Source: an uncultured Prevotella sp. (GTDB lineage: Bacteria; Bacteroidota; Bacteroidia; Bacteroidales; Bacteroidaceae). Taken from it: a stretch of DNA of 43,496 nt. This document shows positions 16,107-24,524 of this stretch, piece by piece; position 1 is the first letter of the stretch; each line of letters opens with the position of its first letter. The DNA lies in assembly GCA_900315955.1 (NCBI GenBank), contig ONBC01000009.1, positions 1-43,496 of the forward strand. Reading direction: 5' to 3'. Under the pieces are notes generated by a model. The model was not told where the DNA came from. It saw nothing but the letters and a program-made list of their open reading frames with translations, and did not search any database. A program made the translations under genes and the position numbers.

Positions 16107-17891
16107 TTATTTTATTTTCTTTTGATACATTTTCCGATACCAACGTATTTTCTTCTCCAAGGCCTTGGCATCGCCGCCATGCTTGATGGCCTGCTCGCAG
16201 AAGCTTGCGGCCGACTTGTAATCGCCAAGCTTCGCGTAGATCTCCGCCGCGTGGTCATAGAGCGTGTTGTCCGAAGTGCTGTCGGTGGAGAACTTCAAGG
16301 TCTGGTCGATATAAATCTTTGCTTCGGCATAGCGCCCCAGTTTGTAGAGCACCCAGGCATAGGTGTCGAGATACGTAGCGTTCTTAGGTTCGGCAGCAAT
16401 AGCCTTGGCACTCATCTGCTCGGCTTTTTCGAGATTGGCTCCGTCCACACTGAGGAAGTAAGCATAGTTGTTGAGTGTCCCGATGTTGTCTGGCTTATAT
16501 TGCAGGCAACTGTCGTAGGCTGCGTAGGCCTCCTGCTTCAAGCCTTTGGAATGATATATCTCTCCGACGATCGAATAAAGATCGGACACAATATCCGGGT
16601 TGCTCTGGTCGTTGATAAACGCCGTGCCCTTCTTCAATGCGTCAAGCGCACCGTCGTCGTCCTTGAGATAATAACGTGACAGACCTGTGAAGAAATAGAA
16701 CGCAAGCTCCTTGGGGTTGTAGAGCATGCCGGGTTCGCTGAGCAATGATATAGCTTTCCAGTCTTGCGACGGCCATTTGTCCTGAATGAGCTGTATGCGG
16801 GCTCCCGCGTTGTCGGGCTGTAGCCTGAGCAACTGTGTCAAGGCGTTGTCAATCGAGTCTTTTGGGAATTTCTTCAGTGTATAATAAGCCGCTTTGAGTT
16901 GCGCTACGGTTGTGTCGCGCGGTACGACTTGCTGCACTTGCTTGAAGAGCTTTGTGATCTGAGTAGAGTCGCCTCCGCTCTTCTCGTTTTGCTGAATGGC
17001 ATTGCGCATAAACTCAATGCGTGTATCTGAAGGGGTCTCCTTTCCTAAGAGCAGTTTGTCCATCATCTCCTTAGCCTGAGCGTCCTGCCCTGTGGCATTA
17101 TAATAATCGTACATGCAGCTTTGCGCCATCGCATTGTTGGGTTCAGCCTTCAAGACAGATGTATAAATGTTGAAGGCTTCCTCTTGGCGCTTGTGCTGCA
17201 TGAGCCAGTTGCCCAGCATGAGCTTGAAATTAGGGTCGTTAGGATGACTGTCTGCTAATCCCTTCAGTGTCGTGTAAGCCCCTTTGGCATCTCCCTTGAG
17301 CTCGTAGGCGTTCATGCGCATGAGCGAGAGTTGGTCGCTCTCACCATCAATCTGCTCCAGGCGGTTGATGGCATCGAGCATCTTGTCATAGTCTTTCTGC
17401 TGACGGTAGAGTTGCACGAGAATGCCTAACACATCATCGCGGTCACGATGTCCTTTGTATAACTTCTCGTATGCTTCCGTGGCTTTGGCAAAGTCCCCTG
17501 TGCCAATATACATCTGCGCTACACGCTCCTGGTAAGTGTCGTTGTTCGGCTCAAGCGTTGCCGCAGCCTCGTAATCACGGAGAGCCAGCGTGTCTCTGTC
17601 TTGTGAGGCGTGATATTCTGCCCGTATAAAATGAGCTGCGGCAGAATTGGGGTTGAGCTGCAGGCATGAATCGATAAGCATCAACGCTGAGTCGGTGTTG
17701 CCTTTCTCGCGCTGCTGCACTGCCTTGAGAAACCGTTCTCCGAAGACACTGTCCTGCTCATAGGTCAGGGCTTGGGTTGGCTTCTTTGCAGTATCTTTCT
17801 TTTCTTTTCCGGGTATAGTGGTTACTGCCCAGGCATGACCTAACATGAGGATCAATGCTAACGCAGCTAATTGTAATCCGTGTTTCTTCAT
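16107..17891 (-). CDS. Tetratricopeptide repeat protein, exported
   Basis: A 594-residue protein with an N-terminal signal (LQLAALALILMLGHAWA) followed by some ten TPR units, each with the W/L-G/A-Y-A-P spacing (for example AYEKLYKGHRD, AAAHFIRAEYHASQDRDTLALRDYEAA, YLDTYAWVLYKLGRYAEAKIYIDQTL). TPR arrays act as protein-binding scaffolds, so a periplasmic or outer-membrane assembly role is plausible. The gene sits between dut (14-base gap) and DUF4292 (1-base gap), in one operon. No catalytic domain is visible. Confidence 0.88.
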   Translation of the reverse strand: MKKHGLQLAALALILMLGHAWAVTTIPGKEKKDTAKKPTQALTYEQDSVFGERFLKAVQQREKGNTDSALMLIDSCLQLNPNSAAAHFIRAEYHASQDRDTLALRDYEAAATLEPNNDTYQERVAQMYIGTGDFAKATEAYEKLYKGHRDRDDVLGILVQLYRQQKDYDKMLDAINRLEQIDGESDQLSLMRMNAYELKGDAKGAYTTLKGLADSHPNDPNFKLMLGNWLMQHKRQEEAFNIYTSVLKAEPNNAMAQSCMYDYYNATGQDAQAKEMMDKLLLGKETPSDTRIEFMRNAIQQNEKSGGDSTQITKLFKQVQQVVPRDTTVAQLKAAYYTLKKFPKDSIDNALTQLLRLQPDNAGARIQLIQDKWPSQDWKAISLLSEPGMLYNPKELAFYFFTGLSRYYLKDDDGALDALKKGTAFINDQSNPDIVSDLYSIVGEIYHSKGLKQEAYAAYDSCLQYKPDNIGTLNNYAYFLSVDGANLEKAEQMSAKAIAAEPKNATYLDTYAWVLYKLGRYAEAKIYIDQTLKFSTDSTSDNTLYDHAAEIYAKLGDYKSAASFCEQAIKHGGDAKALEKKIRWYRKMYQKKIK

Positions 17892-17905
17892 CTAAAATCT
17901 TACTC

Positions 17906-18343
17906 TTATTTTACGCCTGTGTGCCCATAGCCGCCTTCGCCCCGCTCCGTCTCGTCAAGGAGGTCTACAGGTTCCCAGACCACGGTCTCATATTTTGTGA
18001 TAATCATCTGGGCGATGCGCTCTCCTGCATTGATCACGAAATCCTCGTTGGAGAGGTTGACAAGCAGTACCATCAGTTCGCCACGGTAATCAGCGTCTAT
18101 CGTGCCCGGCGTGTTAAGCACTGTGACACCGTGCTTCAGCGCCAGACCGCTGCGGGGACGAACCTGAGCCTCATAGCCTTCCGGGAGTGCGATACGCAGC
18201 CCCGTGGGAATGAGACGGCGCTCCAAAGGTTTCAGTGTGATGGGAGACTCTATGTTGGCACGGAGATCCAGCCCCGCGCTCTGACTGGTAGCATATTCCG
18301 GCAATGGCTGCCGACCGATGTTTACGACTTTGACTTTCACCAT
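17906..18343 (-). CDS. dut: dUTP diphosphatase (dUTPase)
   Basis: A 145-residue trimeric dUTPase that hydrolyses dUTP to dUMP and pyrophosphate, keeping uracil out of DNA and feeding dTMP synthesis. All five motifs are present: SAGLDLRA (motif 1), RPRSGLALK (2), [13 protein letters not shown] (3, with the catalytic Asp), RIAQMI (4), and the C-terminal GEGGYGHTG (5, the flexible P-loop-like arm). Length is normal. It is the first gene of the dut-TPR-DUF4292-envC operon, and is divergent from dgt across a 111-base gap. Confidence 0.97.
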   Translation of the reverse strand: MVKVKVVNIGRQPLPEYATSQSAGLDLRANIESPITLKPLERRLIPTGLRIALPEGYEAQVRPRSGLALKHGVTVLNTPGTIDADYRGELMVLLVNLSNEDFVINAGERIAQMIITKYETVVWEPVDLLDETERGEGGYGHTGVK

Positions 18344-18350
18344 AATAGTG

Positions 18351-18383
18351 CAAAATTAAGCAATTTCAAAGAGATAATTCAAA
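18351..18383 (-). promoter_or_regulatory. Promoter of the dut operon
   Basis: On the minus strand TTTG (18383-18380) and TAATTTTG (18358-18351) lie 21 bases apart, a good match to the Bacteroidota promoter. The box ends 7 bases before the dut ATG, so the leader is very short. Confidence 0.62.
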
Positions 18384-18422
18384 TAATTCCTATTAAAAAG
18401 ACGAAAAGCCACAAAATAAGCG

Positions 18423-18430
18423 TAACTTTG
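18423..18430 (+). promoter_or_regulatory. -7 promoter box of dgt
   Basis: TAACTTTG, 24 bases before the dgt ATG. The -33 region is not consensus. Confidence 0.55.
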
Positions 18431-18454
18431 CGAGAAACGTAACAGGATAGAATC

Positions 18455-19792
18455 ATGAACTGGCAACAACTTATCAGTAATAAACGTCTTGGACAGGAGA
18501 ACCGGCACGCTTTGCGTCATGATGACCGCTCTGAGTTTAAGCGCGACGGCGACAGGCTGATCTATTCGGCACCTTTTCGCCGCCTTCAGAACAAGACGCA
18601 GGTGTTCCCACTCCCGGGCAGCGTCTTCGTACACAACCGCCTCACTCACTCTTTCGAGGTATCCTCTTTGGGTAAGAGCCTCGGTGATGATGTGGCCCGT
18701 CGGTTGACAGACAAGCACCCGGAGCTGCGCAATACGCTTTTCGAGGAGATAGGCACCATCGTGCAGACAGCCGGTTTGGCTCATGACATGGGAAATCCGC
18801 CGTTCGGACACTCCGGAGAGAAAGCTATCCAGACCTTCTTCACGGAAGACAACGGCAGCTTCCTGAAAAGCAAGGTTTCTGAAGCCTTCTGGGAAGACAT
18901 TACGCATTTTGAAGGCAACGCCAATGCTTTCCGACTGCTTGCCCATCAGTTTGTAGGCCGTAGGCCGGGAGGCTTCGTGATGACCTATTCCACGCTTGCC
19001 GCTGTCGTGAAATATCCGCGTGCCAGCTCGCTGGCGGGAGATCATGGCAAGTTCGGATTCTTCACCTCGGAAGCACCTCTCTATGAAAAGATAGCCAACG
19101 AGTTGGGGATCATCAGGCTTTCTGCCGACGGTGAGCCTTTAGCGTATGCGCGCCATCCGTTGGTGTTTCTCATGGAGGCTGCCGATGACATCTGTTATGA
19201 GATCATGGACATTGAGGACTCGCACAAGCTCCGCATTCTGACGTTTGACGAGACACGCGACCTGTTGCTTGGCTTCTTCGATGACGATGCCAGGCGACAT
19301 ATTCTTAGTCGGCTGAAAGAGGACGGGGTGACCGATGAGAATGAGCAGATTGTTTATTTCCGTGCCTGCGCCGTGGGCAAGCTTGAGCACGAATGCGTAG
19401 AGACATTTGTTGAGCATGAGGAAGAGATACTCAACGGAACCTTCAAGGGAAGTCTTATACAGCATATCGCGGAGCCACAGCGGGAGGCTTATCAGCGCTG
19501 TGTGCGCACATCCTATCAGAAGATTTACCACTCCAAGCCCGTGCTCGACGTGGAGCTGAGCGGTTACAAGATTATGGAGACGCTCATGCGTACGTTCATA
19601 GGAGCCGCTGTCCACCCGGAGAAGTTCCACTCGCAGCAGCTCATCAACCGCTTCTCCTCGCAGTACGACATCCACAGTGATGACCTTGAGACGCGCATCA
19701 TGGCGGTCCTCGATTTCATCAGTGGCATGACCGATGTCTATGCACTTGATATCTATCAGAAGATCAGCGGTATAGCGCTCCCGATTGTATAG
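18455..19792 (+). CDS. dgt: Deoxyguanosinetriphosphate triphosphohydrolase (HD-domain dNTPase)
   Basis: A 445-residue cytosolic HD-superfamily enzyme that cleaves dGTP (or other dNTPs) to the nucleoside and triphosphate. Motifs are in order: RRLQNKTQVFPLP and NRLTHSFEVSSLG at the N-terminus (substrate and first metal-ligand His), GLAHDMGNPPFGHSGE (the HD doublet and second-shell residues), and EAADDICYEIMDIED (final metal Asp). Length fits the family. Divergent from dut; the pair controls dNTP pools from opposite sides. Its TAG stop is the start of a 9-base tandem repeat. Confidence 0.93.
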   Translation: MNWQQLISNKRLGQENRHALRHDDRSEFKRDGDRLIYSAPFRRLQNKTQVFPLPGSVFVHNRLTHSFEVSSLGKSLGDDVARRLTDKHPELRNTLFEEIGTIVQTAGLAHDMGNPPFGHSGEKAIQTFFTEDNGSFLKSKVSEAFWEDITHFEGNANAFRLLAHQFVGRRPGGFVMTYSTLAAVVKYPRASSLAGDHGKFGFFTSEAPLYEKIANELGIIRLSADGEPLAYARHPLVFLMEAADDICYEIMDIEDSHKLRILTFDETRDLLLGFFDDDARRHILSRLKEDGVTDENEQIVYFRACAVGKLEHECVETFVEHEEEILNGTFKGSLIQHIAEPQREAYQRCVRTSYQKIYHSKPVLDVELSGYKIMETLMRTFIGAAVHPEKFHSQQLINRFSSQYDIHSDDLETRIMAVLDFISGMTDVYALDIYQKISGIALPIV

Positions 19793-19860
19793 AAGGGATA
19801 GAGGCTATAGAAGCTATAGAGACTATAGAAGCTATAGAGACTTTAGAGGCTATAGCTCCT
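19789..19860. repeat. 9-bp tandem repeat starting at the dgt stop codon
   Basis: Eight imperfect 9-base units of the form ATAGARRCT (ATAGAGGCT, ATAGAAGCT, ATAGAGACT and so on) run without gap from the dgt stop (TAG at 19790-19792) to the convergent gene end. Since 9 is a multiple of 3, every unit repeats TAG in the dgt frame. Confidence 0.9.
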
Positions 19861-19866
19861 ATAGCC
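19848..19866. terminator. Possible bidirectional hairpin between convergent genes
   Basis: GGCTATAG / CTATAGCC form a perfect 8-bp stem with a CTC loop, at the end of the 9-bp repeat and 2 bases from the stop of the convergent acyltransferase gene (19868). The position between convergent genes suits a shared terminator. Confidence 0.5.
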
Positions 19867-19867
19867 A

Positions 19868-20836
19868 TCATTTCTTCGGCATGGGCATTCTCACAGCCTC
19901 AGGATGTTCAGCCACGAAGCTGTTGATATGGCGGATGCGTTTCTCCTCAAAAATCTCGTCCACAGCAATGAGAATGCCGCTCTCCTCTACGTCACCGAAC
20001 TCATAATTGACCGCTGTTCCGAAGAACTTCATCGTCGGGCTCAGATTCATGTAGGCATTGACCAATGGCGGAATGTTATACCCGAGCTCCCGCACCTGAT
20101 GGTTAAGCAGGCGATAGTCGTTCTTGAAATCATCTTCATAGAAAAGTTGTTTCAACTCATCCGCCGGCGTGTCGATCTTCACGGGCTGAATGGGGACAAC
20201 CAAATGCTCATTGTCTCCGAAGTGCTTGCGGAGGAAGTAGAGAATCATGTCGCGCCCACGTCGGACAAACGACGGGTACATCGTCATCTTCCCAAGAAAA
20301 TACTTACAACGGGGATTGATAACCGTGAGCGCGCCTAAGCCGTCCCACAAGTTATCAAGCGCAAAGATGCTTTTGGTGTTCTTCCGCACATTCTGATATT
20401 CCAGCGACACGAAAGAGCGCCCTAACTCCACGGTATAGGGAGCATAGTCTTTCATAAACTCATCCGTGAAATGGAACATATGGCTCATGGCGAGGTTGGG
20501 CTGGCCGTCTGGCTTCAGTTGCCAGTCTTCTCCGAAGAGATAGCGGTAGCCGCCGATGATCTCCTCTGCCTCCGGGTTCCACACGACCAGTTGTTTGCAA
20601 CCATGGGGCATCGTATCAAATTCATCGATATCCACGCTCTTACCCGTACCTCCTCCGGCTGTCCGGAAGGCGATCTCTCGCAGTCGGCCAATCTCTTGCA
20701 TGACATGCGGAGCCTCTGACGCACGAATGACGTAAATCTCATTGTGGCTCTTATTGGTTGTGCGCAGGCAACGGTCCGGTGTCAGCTCACTTTTCAAAAG
20801 ATCTTTACTGATGGGTTGGATAATCTCTTCTTCCAT
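19868..20836 (-). CDS. GNAT-fold N-acyltransferase, GlsB/OlsB-like (probable glycine/amino-acid lipid synthesis)
   Basis: A 322-residue protein with the acyl-homoserine-lactone-synthase/GNAT-like core of the OlsB/hemolysin-related family: EIYVIRASEAPHVMQEIGRLREIAFR, then GYRYLFGEDW and YTVELGRSFVSLEYQN. In Bacteroides, GlsB is an N-acyltransferase that attaches a 3-hydroxy fatty acid to glycine, and GlsA then adds a second acyl chain. The neighbouring PlsC-like gene 21 bases upstream on the same strand reproduces that pairing. The acceptor amino acid (glycine or ornithine) cannot be told from sequence alone. Confidence 0.75.
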   Translation of the reverse strand: MEEEIIQPISKDLLKSELTPDRCLRTTNKSHNEIYVIRASEAPHVMQEIGRLREIAFRTAGGGTGKSVDIDEFDTMPHGCKQLVVWNPEAEEIIGGYRYLFGEDWQLKPDGQPNLAMSHMFHFTDEFMKDYAPYTVELGRSFVSLEYQNVRKNTKSIFALDNLWDGLGALTVINPRCKYFLGKMTMYPSFVRRGRDMILYFLRKHFGDNEHLVVPIQPVKIDTPADELKQLFYEDDFKNDYRLLNHQVRELGYNIPPLVNAYMNLSPTMKFFGTAVNYEFGDVEESGILIAVDEIFEEKRIRHINSFVAEHPEAVRMPMPKK

Positions 20837-20857
20837 AGTTGCTATTATTGGTTGCGG

Positions 20858-21715
20858 CTACTCAGCGTGCAGGCCACGGGGTCCTGCTTGCCGGTAGACC
20901 AAGTCTTCTACATAAACGGCCCACTGTCTCGGCGTGCGGCTCTTGTCGAACGTCTGCCAGGGGATAGGCTTGCCGATGACTACCCGGAAAGGCTTGTGGC
21001 GGTTGCGGTACATCTCGTCGACGAGAAAGATCATCGCGATATTGATTTTCAGCCCTAAGCGCTTCTGCCAACGGGCGATGCGATAGAAGCGGGCAGAGTT
21101 GTGCCCACTGAAATAGACGGGCACGACATCGCGGTGATACTGCACGCTCTTCGATATGAACGTCTTCTTCCAGGGAAGGTCGTGGATGCGGCCGTCGATG
21201 AGGCGGGAGTTTAGTCCAGCGGGGAACATGACAATGTGGTTGTCGCTCTCGAAAGCTGTCTCCACGGCATCGGCAAACTTCTCTCCGTTGCGTCCCGTCT
21301 TGTTGATGCCAACGCAGACGGGCCGCAGCCCCGGAAGGAACATCAGCAGATCATTGACGAGGTAGCGAAACTTGCCGTCGTAGTGGCGTCCGATGATAGA
21401 ACCGAGACACACGCCGTCCTGTCCGCCGAGCGGATGGTTGCTGACGAAGATATAACGCTTGCCGTCGTTCTTGTCAGGCAGATTCTCTGCGCCTTCTATC
21501 GTAACCCTCATGTCAAGATAGCGCACGCATGCTTCGAGCCATTCGGTGCCCACCTGTCCACGATGCTGCCAAAGGAAAGCATTGACCTCGTCCTCATGAA
21601 TGATGCGACGAAGCCAACTGATCAAGAACCGCGGCACAAAACGGACCTTATTGCCCATCTTGCTGCGCAATACTTTCTCTATGTCTATTGTTTTCTCTAT
21701 GCTTTCTTCTGTCAT
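20858..21715 (-). CDS. PlsC-like lysophospholipid/lyso-glycine-lipid acyltransferase (GlsA-like)
   Basis: A 285-residue acyltransferase. The catalytic block is FVSNHPLGGQDGVCLG, the His/Asp motif as written in the COG3176-type branch, followed by the substrate block VMFPAGLNSRLIDGRIHD-like region (FPAGL in place of FPEGT). The start is ATG at 21715; an upstream in-frame TTG at 21733 would add MQRSFV and overlaps the -7 box region, so it is rejected. Paired with the GlsB-like gene immediately downstream. Expected to act at the inner face of the cytoplasmic membrane, adding an O-linked acyl chain. Family sure, exact substrate inferred from the pair. Confidence 0.78.
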   Translation of the reverse strand: MTEESIEKTIDIEKVLRSKMGNKVRFVPRFLISWLRRIIHEDEVNAFLWQHRGQVGTEWLEACVRYLDMRVTIEGAENLPDKNDGKRYIFVSNHPLGGQDGVCLGSIIGRHYDGKFRYLVNDLLMFLPGLRPVCVGINKTGRNGEKFADAVETAFESDNHIVMFPAGLNSRLIDGRIHDLPWKKTFISKSVQYHRDVVPVYFSGHNSARFYRIARWQKRLGLKINIAMIFLVDEMYRNRHKPFRVVIGKPIPWQTFDKSRTPRQWAVYVEDLVYRQAGPRGLHAE

Positions 21716-21730
21716 AACAAAACTACGTTG

Positions 21731-21738
21731 CAAAAATA
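21731..21738 (-). promoter_or_regulatory. -7 promoter box of the GlsA/GlsB-like pair
   Basis: On the minus strand the sequence reads TATTTTTG, a match to TAnnTTTG, 15 bases upstream of the ATG at 21715. The -33 element is unclear. Confidence 0.45.
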
Positions 21739-21826
21739 GTAATTAATTTTATTATAACCTTGCGTTTCGTTAGAAAAATATGTTTTTCTTCACTTTTTTA
21801 TTGCCAACGCAAAAGGTTTTGCACCG

Positions 21827-24439
21827 TTACAGCTTGTTGATGACACGCATCATCTGTTCGCCCAACCCAATGGTATAGCCCTGACTGACAAACACAACGC
21901 GGTTGAACGTGTCGGCAATGATGAACACGGGGAGCGTGGATGCAGAGAGATGCATCTGCTGCCTGATCTGCGAGAGAATGGAACCATCGCCGTCAATGCC
22001 ATAGCTTGCGGTGGCAGGCAGCGTCTTAAACTCGTTGCGCTGTATATACTTGTCATACTGATCCTTGTCGGTGAAGAGCAGCAGCATCTTCCTGCCCCAT
22101 TTCTCAAACTGTTGCTTTAAGGCTGAGATGTCGCGTAAGGCATGGTTGGTAGGCTCCTGGCCGACACCCAACACGGCAATGACATAATAGCCGCGGCCCG
22201 TGGTTGACAATACCGACTTCTTCGTACCACTCGCGGCGTCGGTGTAGATCGACTCTGAGTTGAAGTTCCCAATCACCTGCACATCATCTTTCGATTGTCT
22301 CATCACAAGCTGGGTGTGCGTAGTGTCATTGGCGTTGACGGTAAAGAACTGCAGGCGGGCAAGCACTCCGCCATTGGCAAGCCGCGTGCCGCTCACCAAG
22401 AGATACGGACCGGCATCGACGGCTGTGCCTTTCTTCAACAAATTGCTGTAGGTTGTGCCAAATCCCGTGTCGCTGTCGCCCTCGGCATAGTTTTGCAATT
22501 GCAGCTGTCCCTGTTCATCAATCTTCGCGATGGTGAAATGAGAGTAATAAACCGGATTTTCTGTGCTCTCCGACACTAAGTCGGCCACGACAACGCCCTG
22601 CTTGGCCGCCTGTGGCTCCTTGGCTCCGAAAAGCACGTCCTTGGCACCTTCCTTTTCCATGAGCTGCACTTTTCCCGTTACGGGGTCAATGCATGATGGT
22701 ATACCTAACGTGCGGGTCAGCGCCACAAAGAAGATGTTGCGGCTGTTCGTGTCGGCCACGCGTCCTTTCCAGACACCTGCCGGCGAGATGGGGCAGGCAC
22801 CATAGTTGCTGACATTGTCTGTCTTAATGTTGTTTGTTACGAAGTCGATAATCAGTTGCGGATTCTTCCGATAGTCATCCAAGGTCTTGCCGTTCTTCTT
22901 CGCGTACGCTGCAAACTGCTTGAGCAGATAGGCTCGGAACGGCGTGAGAAGCTCGTTGGCGATGCGGGGGCTTCGCACATAGGCATCGAAGTCGTCGGCC
23001 GACATTCCCTGCTTCTCGGCTCTCAGGCTTTCCTGACAGCAAAGATGGTCGCGCAGCGTTGCTAAAGACACGTCTCTCAGGTCCTTTTGTGTCAGCTGTT
23101 GGAGCAGTCTGACCGCAGCCTCTTTTTCCTGGTCTTTCGCGGTGGCAAGGAATGTGCAGATTGCCTCATGATTGCCACACGAAGCCACGAGCAACGGCGC
23201 AACGGAGGCATCATAGTCGTGTCGCTTTGCCCATGTCGCAGCTGTGGCCTCCGTAAAGAACGTTGAGGTGTAGGCGTTTCTTATCGAATCTTCGTGAGCC
23301 AACCGCTTGTCGTTCAGCGCCCGCTGTGCTTTTGTAACCTCCGGAATATTAGGGTGCTCCTTCGGTGGAACGAGATCGAGATCGATGCCTTTCTGTGGCA
23401 GACGGGTGCCGTCCATGGAGAGAACAATCGTTATCAGACGGTCCTTGCCGAACGAAGCCTTGCTGAAACCTATCCTACCGTTTTTTGTTGCCCAGACCAC
23501 CATGTCACCTAACCCGGCCGAGAGCGAGCAGCGCCCGTCGTGTCCTGTCTGCTTTGCGGCTACGGTGTGCAGCTCCGCATAGTTGTACAGGGTGAATTCT
23601 ACATACGCGCCGTCCACCGGTTTTCCTGCTTCGTCTTTCACTTCAACCTGAAGCAGTGCCGTGGGGGCATAGTTGCTCGTCACGTTGATCTCCGTGTACT
23701 TGGACGTGCGCCACATCACTTCCTCCGGACCATCGTATTTGCCGAAGACGCGCGTGTCCATGAGCATGCCCCGGGAAGCCGGCGCATTGAACCAACCAAG
23801 GTCCAACACGGGTTCTGGCTCACAGGCTCCGAGGAAGTGCCATTTGCCGTCAATCCACACCTCCACCCATGCATGGTTGTCGTCGGTATGAGCCCAGCGG
23901 GGTGTGTAGACCTGGCGTGCAGGGATGCCCACAGCCCGCATGGCGGCTACGGTCAGCGTGCTCTCCTCGCCGCAGCGCCCTCTCGCCGTACGGATCGATG
24001 CCAAGGGCGACGACGTGCGTGCGTCGCTGGGGGCATAAGTCACGTGCTCGTGGCACCAGTGATTCACCTCCAACGCCGCGTCAGCCATCGACAGATGCTT
24101 CACCCTCGGTGCCAGCTCGCGGTAAAAGACCATGCGTGAGGAGTCGAGATCTTCATTGTTCACGCGAATGGGCAAAACGAAATGTTTCCATTCGCGGTCG
24201 GGAACGGTCTTGCCCCAAGGCATCTCGCGCCGGGCTTGCAGAGAGGTCCGCACGTTGGCAAGATAAAAGGCCTTGTCGTGATCCACTTTGTCGGCCTGAC
24301 ACATGTAGCCGTAAAGGAAATCGAGCGACTGCTGCTCTGCCTGAGTGATAGCCGGCCGTCGGCTTTCCGAAAAAGCCGGACAAGCAAACATGGCAACAAG
24401 CAAGATCAGCGCATACAGGCTGCGTATATTGTATTTCAT
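21827..24439 (-). CDS. Exported transglutaminase-like protein with C-terminal thioredoxin-like domain
   Basis: An 870-residue exported protein. The preferred start at 24439 puts a normal signal peptide (MKYNIRSLYALILLVAMFAC) at the N-terminus; up to three more in-frame ATGs upstream (24463, 24487, 24508) would add charged repeats. The transglutaminase core has GRCGEES (catalytic Cys156), NHAWVEVWIDGKW (His189, Asp197). A beta-sandwich follows, and the last ~130 residues look thioredoxin-like (YYVIAVLGVGQEP...LPVFIIADTFNRVVFVSQGY) without a CxxC. Transglutaminase-core proteins of this type may act as peptidases or crosslinkers in the envelope. It follows cutC by 85 bases (16 if the longest form is used), so they may be cotranscribed. 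Confidence 0.82.
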   Translation of the reverse strand: MKYNIRSLYALILLVAMFACPAFSESRRPAITQAEQQSLDFLYGYMCQADKVDHDKAFYLANVRTSLQARREMPWGKTVPDREWKHFVLPIRVNNEDLDSSRMVFYRELAPRVKHLSMADAALEVNHWCHEHVTYAPSDARTSSPLASIRTARGRCGEESTLTVAAMRAVGIPARQVYTPRWAHTDDNHAWVEVWIDGKWHFLGACEPEPVLDLGWFNAPASRGMLMDTRVFGKYDGPEEVMWRTSKYTEINVTSNYAPTALLQVEVKDEAGKPVDGAYVEFTLYNYAELHTVAAKQTGHDGRCSLSAGLGDMVVWATKNGRIGFSKASFGKDRLITIVLSMDGTRLPQKGIDLDLVPPKEHPNIPEVTKAQRALNDKRLAHEDSIRNAYTSTFFTEATAATWAKRHDYDASVAPLLVASCGNHEAICTFLATAKDQEKEAAVRLLQQLTQKDLRDVSLATLRDHLCCQESLRAEKQGMSADDFDAYVRSPRIANELLTPFRAYLLKQFAAYAKKNGKTLDDYRKNPQLIIDFVTNNIKTDNVSNYGACPISPAGVWKGRVADTNSRNIFFVALTRTLGIPSCIDPVTGKVQLMEKEGAKDVLFGAKEPQAAKQGVVVADLVSESTENPVYYSHFTIAKIDEQGQLQLQNYAEGDSDTGFGTTYSNLLKKGTAVDAGPYLLVSGTRLANGGVLARLQFFTVNANDTTHTQLVMRQSKDDVQVIGNFNSESIYTDAASGTKKSVLSTTGRGYYVIAVLGVGQEPTNHALRDISALKQQFEKWGRKMLLLFTDKDQYDKYIQRNEFKTLPATASYGIDGDGSILSQIRQQMHLSASTLPVFIIADTFNRVVFVSQGYTIGLGEQMMRVINKL

Positions 24440-24508
24440 ATCTCTTTGTCTATCTTGTTTCATCTCTCTTTGTCGGTCTTGTATCATCTCTCGTCTGTCT
24501 TGTTTCAT
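24440..24508 (-). repeat. In-frame tandem repeat of start codons upstream of the transglutaminase gene
   Basis: Three imperfect units of 21, 24 and 24 bases, each beginning with ATG and encoding M(K/I)QDR-type octads, precede the signal peptide in the same frame. Four in-frame ATGs are therefore available (24508, 24487, 24463, 24439). Confidence 0.85.
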
Positions 24509-24524
24509 CTTTCATGTTTTTTGC

